From: Heterorhizobium halophytocola
Lineage (GTDB): Bacteria > Pseudomonadota > Alphaproteobacteria > Rhizobiales > Rhizobiaceae
Assembly: GCF_017873095.1 (NCBI RefSeq)
Contig: NZ_JAGGJU010000006.1
Location: 267,009-331,008 of the forward strand
DNA length: 64,000 bases
Direction: 5' to 3'
Shown here: piece after piece, positions 45,677 through 53,765 of the stretch
How positions within the stretch are numbered: position 1 is the stretch's first letter
Layout of the letters: every line of letters starts with the position of its first letter
Made by a program: the position numbers and the translations under genes
Notes under the pieces: generated by a model
The model's input: only the letters and a program-made list of their open reading frames with translations
What the model was told of the DNA's origin: nothing
The model's database searches: none

Positions 45677-46378
45677 TCAGACACCGGCCGCCAGACTGTT
45701 GTGCTTACGGGCGATGAAATCCTTGGCCGTCTCGACCGCCACCGCCGCATCGCGGCAATAGGCGTCAGCACCGACCGCCTTGCCGAACTCCTCGTTCAGC
45801 GGCGCGCCGCCGACCAGCACGATATAGTCGTCGCGAATTCCCTTTTCCTTCATCGTATCGATCACCACCTTCATATAGGGCATGGTGGTCGTCAGCAGCG
45901 CCGACATGCCGATGATATCCGGCTGCTCGCGCTCGATCGCGTCCAGATAGTTCTCGACCGGATTGTTGATGCCGAGGTCGATGACGTCGAAGCCCGCGCC
46001 TTCCATCATCATACCGACGAGGTTCTTGCCGATGTCGTGAATGTCGCCCTTGACGGTGCCGATCACCAGCTTGCCCTGCTTGGGCGCACCGGTCGCGGCC
46101 AGCAGCGGCCGCAGGATCGTCATGCCGGCCTTCATCGCATTGGCCGACAGCAGCACTTCCGGCACGAAGAGAATGCCGTCTCGGAAGTCGATGCCGACGA
46201 TGCGCATGCCTTCGACAAGCGCCTTGGTCAGGACGTCGTACGGCACCCAGCCGCGATCGAGCAGGATCTGCGTCGCCTCCTCGATTTCCTCCTTCAGGCC
46301 GTCGTAAAGGTCGTCGTGCATCTGCTGCACGAGTTCGTCGTCGGAAAGTTCGGAGAGGATGATGTCGTCGTCTGCCAT
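45677..46378 (-). CDS. Corrinoid protein (MttC/MtgC-like, B12-binding)
   Basis: 233 residues from the ATG at 46378 (GGAAGG eight bases upstream); the frame is open far upstream without support. N-terminal helical cap domain (about 10-95, PEVLLSANAMKAGMTILRPLL) and Rossmann B12 domain with the cobalt-ligand motif GDIHDIGKNLVGMMM (His about residue 116) and VGGAPLNEEF. It carries the methyl group between MttB-type and MtgA-type enzymes. The N-terminus is strikingly acidic (MADDDIILSELSDDELVQQM). Divergent from the mttB-like gene across 268 bp. Confidence 0.93.
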   Translation of the reverse strand: MADDDIILSELSDDELVQQMHDDLYDGLKEEIEEATQILLDRGWVPYDVLTKALVEGMRIVGIDFRDGILFVPEVLLSANAMKAGMTILRPLLAATGAPKQGKLVIGTVKGDIHDIGKNLVGMMMEGAGFDVIDLGINNPVENYLDAIEREQPDIIGMSALLTTTMPYMKVVIDTMKEKGIRDDYIVLVGGAPLNEEFGKAVGADAYCRDAAVAVETAKDFIARKHNSLAAGV

Positions 46379-46646
46379 GGCGCAAGCCTTCCCTCTTGAG
46401 GAGCACAGAATCTTCGGGACGATATCGGATCCTCCCAAACCCAGAGTAAAACGACAAGGTGGCAAAATCTTTATTTGATTACGACGTCGCAACGGACGAA
46501 AAACGACTAGATTCAAGGCCTGTTTTCGGCCGGTTATGTCCGTGCGACAGCAGCGTTTGGCGCAATGAGGAATGTTTCCAGTCCCGATTGCGATAGCATA
46601 GGGGTTATGGAGAAGACGCCCCCGGGCGTGAAGGCGAGGAAGCGAC

Positions 46647-48218
46647 ATGGACGACAAGACGCAGGTCACCGAAGAGGGCGGCAGCCGCAGGGCCAGAGGC
46701 GAGGGCAGGGGGGCTGCCGCCCGCCGGGCCTCCCGATCGGGCACGGGCGCACCGCCGTCGCTGCCCTATATCCAGCGCAGGATCGGCTCCTACGAGGTGC
46801 TGGACGAAGAGGGCCTTGCGATCATCGAAGGCAATGCCGACACGGTGCTGGAGGAAATCGGCATCGAGTTTCGCGACGACGCGGAAGCCCTGCAGATGTG
46901 GAAAGAGGCCGGCGCCGACGTCAAGGGACAGCGGGTCCATTTCCCCAGGGGCCTTTGCCGCGCGCTGTTGAAGACCGCTCCGTCGGAATTCACCTGGCAT
47001 GCCCGCAATCCCGAGCGCAGCGCCCGGATCGGCGGTGATGCCACCGTCTTCGTTCCCGTCTACGGACCGCCCTTCGTGCGCGACCTCGACGGCAACCGCC
47101 GCTATGCGACGATCGAGGACTTCCAGAATTTCGTCAAGCTCGCCTATATGGCACCGTCGATGCACGCCTCGGGCGGCACGATCTGCGAACCGGTCGACGT
47201 GCCGGTCAACAAGCGCCATCTCGACATGGTCTATGCCCATATCAAATATTCCGACAAGCCGTTCATGGGTTCGGTCACCGCGCCCGAGCGGGCGGAGGAT
47301 TCGGTGGCAATGGCCAAGATCGTCTTCGGCGACGACTTCGTCGAGAACAACACCGTGCTGTGCAACCTGATCAATGCCAATTCGCCGATGGTCTTCGACG
47401 AGACCATGCTCGGCGCGCTAAAGGTCTATGCACGGCACAACCAGGCCTGCGTCGTCTCGCCCTTCATCCTGTCGGGGGCGATGAGCCCGGTAACCGTCGC
47501 CGGCACGCTGACCCAGATCCTGGCCGAAGTCCTGGCCGGTGCCTCGTTCACCCAGCTGGTGCGCAAGGGCGCGCCGGTGCTGTTCGGCACCTTTGCCGCC
47601 TCGATCTCGATGCAGTCGGGTGCACCGACCTTCGGCACGCCGGAGCCGGCGCTCGTCTCCTATGGCGCGGCCCAGCTAGCACGGCGCATGGGGCTGCCGT
47701 TCCGCACCGGCGGGTCGCTCTGCGCCTCCAAGGTGCCGGACGCGCAGGCAGCGCACGAAAGCGCCAACACGCTCAACATGACGCTGCTGGCCGGCACCAA
47801 TTTCGTGCTGCACTCGGCCGGCTGGCTGGAGGGCGGGCTGGTTGCCTGCTTTGAGAAATTCATGATCGACCAGGACCAGCTCGGCATGATGCAGAAGATG
47901 GCGCAGGGCGTCGACCTGACCGAAAGCGGGCAGGCGATGGACGCGATCCGGGAGGTCGGGCCCGGCCAGCACTATCTCGGCTGCGCCCATACCCAGGCGA
48001 ATTTCCAGAGCGCCTTCTACCGCTCGGCGCTGGCTGACAACAACTCGTTCGAGCAGTGGGAGATCGAGGGGCGCCGGCGGATCGAGGACCGCGCCAATAC
48101 GCTCTGCCGTCAATGGCTGGAGGCCTATCAGCCGCCCGCGATCGATCCGGCGATAGACGAGGCGCTGCTCGCCTATATCGCCGGGCGCAAGGACAGCATG
48201 GCCGACGCCTTCACTTGA
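46647..48218 (+). CDS. MttB-family trimethylamine/betaine:corrinoid methyltransferase (no pyrrolysine)
   Basis: 523 residues. The MttB fold is evident: VYGPPFVRDLDGNRRYATIE, CEPVDVPVNKRHLDMVYAH, LSGAMSPVTVAGTLTQILAE. There is no in-frame amber codon, so it belongs to the non-pyrrolysine branch, of which MtgB uses glycine betaine. The substrate is inferred from nearby bmt and choXWV: likely a quaternary amine. Residues 8-36 are Arg/Gly/Ala-rich (GGSRRARGEGRGAAARR) and probably disordered. The stop TGA is followed in frame by 34 further codons ending at the ferredoxin start. Confidence 0.92.
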   Translation: MDDKTQVTEEGGSRRARGEGRGAAARRASRSGTGAPPSLPYIQRRIGSYEVLDEEGLAIIEGNADTVLEEIGIEFRDDAEALQMWKEAGADVKGQRVHFPRGLCRALLKTAPSEFTWHARNPERSARIGGDATVFVPVYGPPFVRDLDGNRRYATIEDFQNFVKLAYMAPSMHASGGTICEPVDVPVNKRHLDMVYAHIKYSDKPFMGSVTAPERAEDSVAMAKIVFGDDFVENNTVLCNLINANSPMVFDETMLGALKVYARHNQACVVSPFILSGAMSPVTVAGTLTQILAEVLAGASFTQLVRKGAPVLFGTFAASISMQSGAPTFGTPEPALVSYGAAQLARRMGLPFRTGGSLCASKVPDAQAAHESANTLNMTLLAGTNFVLHSAGWLEGGLVACFEKFMIDQDQLGMMQKMAQGVDLTESGQAMDAIREVGPGQHYLGCAHTQANFQSAFYRSALADNNSFEQWEIEGRRRIEDRANTLCRQWLEAYQPPAIDPAIDEALLAYIAGRKDSMADAFT

Positions 48219-48320
48219 AAGGTTCCCGACGCCAGGGAGCAAGGCGGGGCCGCCAGGGTGGCCGACATGATCCAGGAGGCCGTCTGGCGGCCGCATTACA
48301 AGCCGGGGCGGGACGCATGA
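48219..48320 (+). other. In-frame extension after the mttB-like stop
   Basis: From the TGA at 48216-48218 the same frame stays open for 33 codons (protein-like VADMIQEAVWRPHYKPGRDA) to a TGA at 48318-48320 that overlaps the ferredoxin ATG as ATGA. It may be a former C-terminus cut off by a new stop, or a tiny ORF (ATG at 48270). Confidence 0.4.
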
Positions 48321-49012
48321 GCAAGACCGCGCCCGCAATCGGCCGGCTGCATGCCGCCCTTGCGCCGCACGGTCTGCTGGTGCTCGGGATTGCCGCCTTC
48401 GCCGGGTCTGACGGCCCGCGGCTGGCGGATGGGAACACGGCTGGAAGCGTGGCGCTGATCGGCAATGCCGGCGGGTCCTACTGGGCGGAATTCTGCCGCT
48501 GGCGGGAGAGCCGCGCGGATCGGAAAAGTGACGGCACCGATCCGCTCGACAGCTGGTCGAAGGCGATGATCGGGCCGATCGCCGCGAGTTTCGGCGCCAC
48601 CGCCTATTTCCCTTCCGATCCGCCCTACCAGCCGTTCCAGCGCTGGGCGATGCAGGCCGAGGGCCTGCGGGCCGGGCCGCTCGGTCTGCTGATGCATCCG
48701 CGGCATGGGCCCTGGCAGAGCTATCGCGGGGCGCTCGGCTTTGCCGGGCAGCTGGAGCCACAAGCGTCCGCCGTTGTCAGCCATCCCTGTGACCATTGCC
48801 CGGAAAAACCCTGCATCTTGGCGTGCCCGCCGAAGGCTGTCGGCAGCGCCGGAATGGATGTGCCGGCGTGCAGGCAGCATCTGGCAAGCGACGCCGGCAA
48901 GGCCGGCTGCAGGATCAGCGGATGCCGCGCCCGCAATGCCTGTCCGGTCGGAGCGGGCTTTCGCTATAGTCAGGACCAGCAACGGTTTCACATGGACGCC
49001 TTGACCGGATAA
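48317..49012 (+). CDS. Ferredoxin-like 4Fe-4S protein of the C1 cluster
   Basis: 231 residues from the ATG at 48317; the frame opens earlier but that part overlaps mttB. The C-terminal half holds cysteines CDHCPEKPCILACPPKAV and, after a gap, CRQHL...GCRISGCRARNACPVG, fitting two [4Fe-4S] clusters as in QueG-type domains. Could supply electrons for reductive activation of the corrinoid with the RACo-like protein. Co-transcribed with mttB. Confidence 0.82.
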   Translation: MSKTAPAIGRLHAALAPHGLLVLGIAAFAGSDGPRLADGNTAGSVALIGNAGGSYWAEFCRWRESRADRKSDGTDPLDSWSKAMIGPIAASFGATAYFPSDPPYQPFQRWAMQAEGLRAGPLGLLMHPRHGPWQSYRGALGFAGQLEPQASAVVSHPCDHCPEKPCILACPPKAVGSAGMDVPACRQHLASDAGKAGCRISGCRARNACPVGAGFRYSQDQQRFHMDALTG

Positions 49013-49166
49013 GGCCCGCAGCCGCGAAAGGGCCGCGGTTTTGCGCCATGACCAAACTTGCCGGTGCCTTGACATTAGCGCCGTGCAAGCCACTTCAAGC
49101 TCCGGACCGCTCGTTTCGTTCCGGTCCCGCCGCATTATCGCATAGACGCTGGAAGACCCGATCGCC

Positions 49167-49955
49167 TTGTTCAGAAAATCCTTCCATCCGCTTTCAAAAA
49201 CCTGGCTCGCCCGTCTGCCGCTGTATTTGCTGGCCGGGCTTGCGGGCGCCGGTGCGGCCAAGGCCGGCGACGACGCCTCCTGCCGACAGGTCGATCGGGA
49301 CGAGGCGCGGTTTACCGTCTGCAGTGTCGATCCGGGCAAGGACCAGATCCGGCTCTTCAACAAGGGGCCGGACGGAAATCCCTATCGCAGCTTCAGCCGG
49401 CTGGCGCAGACCCTCTGGGGCACCCGCGAGGTTCTGGATTTCGCCGTCAATGGCGGGATGTACGAGGAGGATCTCGGCCCGGTCGGGCTCTATGTCGAAT
49501 ACGGGATCGAGCGGCATCGCGCCAACCGGCGGGACGGCTACGGCAATTTCCACCTGAAGCCGAACGGCGTGTTTGCGGTGGCGGGCGGCAAGGCGGTGGT
49601 TGCGGAAACCGGTGCCTATCTCGCCTCGGGCTTCAAGGCCGACTATGCGACGCAATCCGGGCCGATGCTGGTGATCGAGGGCAAGATCCATCCGCGTTTC
49701 AAGGCCGACAGCGACAGCCTGAAGATCCGCAATGGCGTCGGCGTCGATGCCGCGGGGCAAGTACATCTCGTCCTGTCGGAACGGCCGATCCGGTTCTACG
49801 ACTTCGCCACCTATTTTCGCGACGACCTCGAATGCCCGAACGCGCTGTTTCTCGACGGCTCGATCTCGAGCCTCTACGCGCCGTCGCTCGATCGCCATGA
49901 CGGCTGGTTTCCGCTGGGGCCGATCATCGGCGTTGTGCGGCATCTGCCGGACTGA
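49167..49955 (+). CDS. Exported phosphodiester glycosidase-family (DUF2233) protein
   Basis: 262 residues from TTG at 49167 (GGAAGA upstream). N-terminal signal peptide (LPLYLLAGLAGAGAAKAG). Domain related to NAGPA, the 'uncovering enzyme': FAVNGGMYEEDLGPVGLY, GNFHLKPNGVF, ATQSGPMLVIEGKIHPRF, LFLDGSISSLYAP. Members cleave phosphodiester-linked sugars at the surface; the substrate is unknown. Unrelated to the C1 genes as far as can be seen. Confidence 0.85.
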   Translation: MFRKSFHPLSKTWLARLPLYLLAGLAGAGAAKAGDDASCRQVDRDEARFTVCSVDPGKDQIRLFNKGPDGNPYRSFSRLAQTLWGTREVLDFAVNGGMYEEDLGPVGLYVEYGIERHRANRRDGYGNFHLKPNGVFAVAGGKAVVAETGAYLASGFKADYATQSGPMLVIEGKIHPRFKADSDSLKIRNGVGVDAAGQVHLVLSERPIRFYDFATYFRDDLECPNALFLDGSISSLYAPSLDRHDGWFPLGPIIGVVRHLPD

Positions 49956-49987
49956 AGACGCGGCTCGGATCGCCGACAGCCTGTCTC

Positions 49988-50341
49988 TCAGACGGGCGCC
50001 TTGGGGAAGGCGCGTTCCATGCCGCCCGAGCGCGTGAGACCCTCGCGAAAGGCGGCAAAGGCCGGATGCTGGCTCGACCGCCCGACTTCCGCCAGGCGGA
50101 TCTGCAGGCGGTCCGGGGCCTGGGTGCCGACCCATTCGCCGGTCTTTTCGAGCTTTAGCGAATTCAGGAATTTCGCCTCGGATTGCCGGTCAAGGAAGAG
50201 ATGCAGCCCTTCGAGGAAATTGTCGTCCTGTCCCGGATTCTGGAACAGAAGTTCCAGATAGGACTGATCCTCGCCGCTAAGGCTTGCAAGTTTCTGGGAC
50301 ACGGTTTCCCGGTCCGGAAAGGGGATTTGCGTGGCCGACAT
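49988..50341 (-). CDS. Protein of unknown function (117 aa)
   Basis: ATG at 50341 with GAGGAGG six bases upstream; the longer open frame would run into bmt. Helical, charged sequence: DRETVSQKLASLSGEDQSYLE, FLEGLHLFLDRQSEAKFL. No signal, membrane segment or motif recognised. Likely cytoplasmic. Confidence 0.7.
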   Translation of the reverse strand: MSATQIPFPDRETVSQKLASLSGEDQSYLELLFQNPGQDDNFLEGLHLFLDRQSEAKFLNSLKLEKTGEWVGTQAPDRLQIRLAEVGRSSQHPAFAAFREGLTRSGGMERAFPKAPV

Positions 50342-50438
50342 TGGCGTCCTCCTCATGACGATTCGCTCAGGGACCCCTGCATAATGTGATTTGGCACCGG
50401 AGGGAACGCCGTAGAGCCTGCAAATGCGGCCCCGGCCG

Positions 50439-51458
50439 TCAGCCGCGGCGGCGCGGGCGGCGCTCGCGGCCCGCCGCTTGCGACGATTCGGTCGCGGTCT
50501 TGTTGCGCAGCGGCCCGATGCGATCGACGATGGTCTCGATCGTCGGGCGCGGTCCCGGCGTATAGCCATCGAGCGCCGAGCGCATGGCTGCCAGATGCTC
50601 GCACGATGTGCCGCAGCAGCCGCCGATGATCTTCGCCCCGGCATCGCGGGCCAGCCGCGCATAGTCGGCCATCAGCGGCGGGGTGCCGGAATAGTGGATC
50701 TCGGCACCGCGATATTCGGGAATGCCGCAATTGCCCTTGACGATCACCGTCGCATCGGGGTCCGCCTCTGTCATGTCGAGCAGGCTTGCCAGGATATCCG
50801 AGGCGCCGACGCCGCAATTGGCGCCGACCGCGGTCGGGCCGCTGCCGATATCGGGTGCGACGCCGTGGATGTCCTTCGGATCGAGGCCCATCATCGTCTT
50901 GCCGGCGGTGTCGAAGGAGCCGGTATAGGTATAGGGCATGCCGACCTTGACGGCGGCTTCGGCGGCGGCGCGGATCTCGTCGGGTGCCGACATGGTCTCG
51001 ATCCAGGCGATGTCGGCGCCGCCGGCCTTCAGGCCCTCGATCTGCTCGACAAAGGCCTCCACCGCATCCGCATAGGTGAGGGCGCCGAGCGGCTGCAGCA
51101 GTTCGCCGGTCGGGCCGACCGAGCCGCCGACGATGACCTTGCGTGGCGCCTTGTCGGCAACCGCGCGGGCGATCTCGGCCGCCTTCCTGTTGAGCGCGAA
51201 GACACGGTCGTCGGCCTTGTGCAGCTTCAACCGGTGGCGGGTTCCGCCGAAGGTGTTGGTAAGGATGATGTCGGCGCCGGCATCGACAAAGTCCTGGTGC
51301 AGCTTGACGATCTTGTCCGGCTGCTCCTCGTTCCAGAGCTCCGGCGCCTCGCCGGCCTCCAGGCCCTGCTGGAACAGATTGGTGCCGGTGGCGCCGTCGG
51401 CCAGCAGCACGCCCTTTTCGGCGATCAGCGCAGTCAGCGGATTGGACGGAACGGACAT
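50439..51458 (-). CDS. bmt: Betaine-homocysteine S-methyltransferase
   Basis: 339 residues, homocysteine S-methyltransferase fold. Zinc cysteines: VGANCGVGASD and IIGGCCGTSCEH; homocysteine region ADGATGTNLFQQGL. Transfers a methyl group from glycine betaine to homocysteine, giving methionine and dimethylglycine. It ends in an Arg-rich tail (GRERRPRRRG). It is adjacent to choXWV, consistent with choline/betaine catabolism, and ends near a 117-aa gene on the same strand. Confidence 0.88.
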   Translation of the reverse strand: MSVPSNPLTALIAEKGVLLADGATGTNLFQQGLEAGEAPELWNEEQPDKIVKLHQDFVDAGADIILTNTFGGTRHRLKLHKADDRVFALNRKAAEIARAVADKAPRKVIVGGSVGPTGELLQPLGALTYADAVEAFVEQIEGLKAGGADIAWIETMSAPDEIRAAAEAAVKVGMPYTYTGSFDTAGKTMMGLDPKDIHGVAPDIGSGPTAVGANCGVGASDILASLLDMTEADPDATVIVKGNCGIPEYRGAEIHYSGTPPLMADYARLARDAGAKIIGGCCGTSCEHLAAMRSALDGYTPGPRPTIETIVDRIGPLRNKTATESSQAAGRERRPRRRG

Positions 51459-51529
51459 CGGCAGGCTCCTCTCTCGACAGTCTTTCGAGAAGTAAGGTGC
51501 AAGCGCGCGATCGGCAATCTTAAAAGCGA

Positions 51530-51565
51530 CATGCCCGGCCGGTGGAGGACCACCGGCCGGGCATG
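51530..51565 (-). terminator. Terminator of the choXWV operon
   Basis: 16-bp perfect arms (CATGCCCGGCCGGTGG / CCACCGGCCGGGCATG) around AGGA, followed on the minus strand by TCGCTTTTAAG, 26 bases past choV. Separates cho from bmt transcription. Confidence 0.8.
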
Positions 51566-51591
51566 ATTAAGTGTCAAGGCGGCCTGACGGA

Positions 51592-52641
51592 TCAGGCGGC
51601 AACCTGGTCGTCGTCGTGGCCGACCGGTGTCACCATGGCCGAGATGATCGTGTGCAGGTCGATCGTGCCAAGAGGACGGCCGTCCTTGCCGGTGACCACG
51701 GCCTTGGACTGGCCGGCATCGGTCATGTCCCGGGCAGCCGCCTCGAGCACGGTACCACTCGGCACCTTCATGCCGTCGATCCCTTCCGAGGCCGGTGCCA
51801 TGATCGTGTCGACCATGATCACCCGTCCGCGGTTCACTTCCTTGACGAAGGCGGAGATGTACTCGTCGGCGGGACGCAGCACGATATCCTGGCCGCTGCC
51901 CTGCTGCACCACTTCGCCGTCCCTGAGGATGGCGATCTTGTCGCCGAGGCGAAGCGCCTCGTCGAGGTCGTGGGTGATGAAGCAGACCGTCTTCTTCAGC
52001 TCGTCCTGGATGTCCAGCAGAACCGACTGCATGTCGACGCGGATCAGCGGGTCGAGGGCCGAAAAGGCTTCGTCCATCAGCAGGATGTCCGCGTCATTGG
52101 CGAGCGCCCGGGCCAGGCCCACGCGCTGCTGCATGCCGCCCGACAGCTGGTTGGGATAGTGCTTTTCGAAGCCGCTGAGGCCGACACGGTCGATCCAGCG
52201 CTGCGCCGTCTTTTCGCTGTCCTTGCGCGCTATGCCCTGGATATCCAGGCCATAGACCGTGTTTTCCATCACGGTGCGGTGCGGCAGGAGAGCGAATTTC
52301 TGGAACACCATCGCCGTCTTGTGGCGACGGAATTCGCGCAGTTCGTTCTGGCCCATCTTGACGACATCCTCGCCGTCATAGAGCACTTCGCCGGCCGTCG
52401 GGTCGATCAGCCGGTTGATGTGCCGGATCAGCGTCGACTTGCCGGAGCCGGACAGGCCCATGACGACGGTGATGCCACCGGCCGGCATGGAGATGTTGAT
52501 GTCCTTCAGGCCGAGCACGTGGCCGTGCTTCTCGTTCAGTTCGGACTTCGTCATCCCGTCCTTGACGGCGTCGATATAGCGCGTGCCGTCCGGTCCGAAG
52601 ATCTTGTAGAGCGATTTGATCTCAATGCCGTGACTAGCCAT
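51592..52641 (-). CDS. choV: Choline/quaternary amine ABC transporter ATPase ChoV
   Basis: 349 residues; ATG at 52641 overlaps the choW stop by 8 bases. Walker A GLSGSGKST, signature LSGGMQQRVGLARAL, Walker B ILLMDEAFSALD, then a C-terminal CBS-like regulatory region. ProV/ChoV type ATPase, energising uptake by ChoW. Confidence 0.94.
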   Translation of the reverse strand: MASHGIEIKSLYKIFGPDGTRYIDAVKDGMTKSELNEKHGHVLGLKDINISMPAGGITVVMGLSGSGKSTLIRHINRLIDPTAGEVLYDGEDVVKMGQNELREFRRHKTAMVFQKFALLPHRTVMENTVYGLDIQGIARKDSEKTAQRWIDRVGLSGFEKHYPNQLSGGMQQRVGLARALANDADILLMDEAFSALDPLIRVDMQSVLLDIQDELKKTVCFITHDLDEALRLGDKIAILRDGEVVQQGSGQDIVLRPADEYISAFVKEVNRGRVIMVDTIMAPASEGIDGMKVPSGTVLEAAARDMTDAGQSKAVVTGKDGRPLGTIDLHTIISAMVTPVGHDDDQVAA

Positions 52642-53548
52642 GGACGACCTCCGAATGTTTCTGCAGACGTTTGCCGAATGCCTGACTGGTCCGGTCGAAA
52701 ATGATCGCAATCGCGACGAGCGCGAAACCGTTCAGGAAACCGACCGTGAAGTACTGGTTGTTGATGGCGAACAGGACGTTCTTGCCGAGACCGCCAACAC
52801 CGATCATCGAGGCGACGACGACCATGGCGAGCGACATCATGATGGTCTGGTTGATACCGGCCATGATGGTGGGCAGCGCCAGCGGTACCTGGACGTTGAA
52901 CAGCTTCTGCTGGTTGGACGAGCCGAAGGCGTCCGCGGCTTCGAGAACTTCCTTGTCGACCAGGCGAATGCCCAGATTGGTCAGGCGGATCATCGGCGGA
53001 ATGGCGTAGATCACCACCGCGATGAGGCCCGGCACCTTGCCGATGCCGAAGATCATCACCACCGGGATCAGATAGACGAAGGTGGGCATGGTCTGCATCA
53101 CGTCGAGAACGGGATTGATGACCGATTGCGCCCGTTCGGAGCGCGCCATCAAAATGCCGATCGGGATGCCGACGACGATCGCGATGAGGGTACAGACGGT
53201 GACCATCGCAAGCGTGGTCATGGTGTCTTCCCACAGTCCGACGAAACCGATCAGCAGCATCGAGATGATCGTGCCGATCGTGACCTTGATGTCGCGGCCG
53301 GTGATGTAGACCACCAGTGCGAGGCAGATGAGGAAGATGATCCAGGGACTGTCGGTGAAGAGGTTCTCGAGCCAGTTCAAGAACCATTGGAGCGGTTGCA
53401 TCGTGGTGTCGATCACGTCGCCATAGGCGCGAACGAAGCTTTTGAAACCCGAGTCAACGGTACGCCGGAAGGTGAGCATGTCGCTCCGACCCAGTTCCGG
53501 AAATTGACACAGTATGTCCGGCAGGGCCTTGCAAAGTGTGGACGCCAT
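52634..53548 (-). CDS. choW: Choline ABC transporter permease ChoW
   Basis: 304 residues from the ATG at 53548 (AAGGGGA upstream); the upstream open frame is a shadow. About six membrane segments and the permease-ATPase contact loop EAADAFGSSNQQKLFNVQVP. ProW/ChoW family. Between choX and choW lies a 217-bp gap with a hairpin. Confidence 0.93.
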   Translation of the reverse strand: MASTLCKALPDILCQFPELGRSDMLTFRRTVDSGFKSFVRAYGDVIDTTMQPLQWFLNWLENLFTDSPWIIFLICLALVVYITGRDIKVTIGTIISMLLIGFVGLWEDTMTTLAMVTVCTLIAIVVGIPIGILMARSERAQSVINPVLDVMQTMPTFVYLIPVVMIFGIGKVPGLIAVVIYAIPPMIRLTNLGIRLVDKEVLEAADAFGSSNQQKLFNVQVPLALPTIMAGINQTIMMSLAMVVVASMIGVGGLGKNVLFAINNQYFTVGFLNGFALVAIAIIFDRTSQAFGKRLQKHSEVVHG

Positions 53549-53724
53549 TCTTTTCCCCTTGTAGCCCCAGATGCCGCGGTGCCCGATAGCACCACGGCAG
53601 TTCAAGGGCGTGGCCAATACAGGTTGGCCAGCTGATCTTTTTTGCTTTTGGTCGGCGCTTCGGCCGGCGGAGAAGGGCACGAAGACCGGCAGACATTGTC
53701 GCGACAACGTCAATAGTCACAGGA

Positions 53725-53756
53725 CTGTCCCGGTCAGGAGAACCGGACCGGGACAG
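53725..53756 (-). terminator. Hairpin between choX and choW (partial terminator or stabiliser)
   Basis: CTGTCCCGGTC pairs perfectly with GACCGGGACAG (11-bp arms), 10 bases after the choX stop. There is no T-run, so it should not fully stop transcription. In other binding-protein operons such loops raise the ratio of binding protein to permease. Confidence 0.6.
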
Positions 53757-53765
53757 ATCTTGTCA

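Noticed and set aside
46647..48218. Possible pyrrolysine (amber) codon in the MttB-like gene
   Set aside because: No in-frame TAG is present; the protein belongs to the non-pyrrolysine branch.
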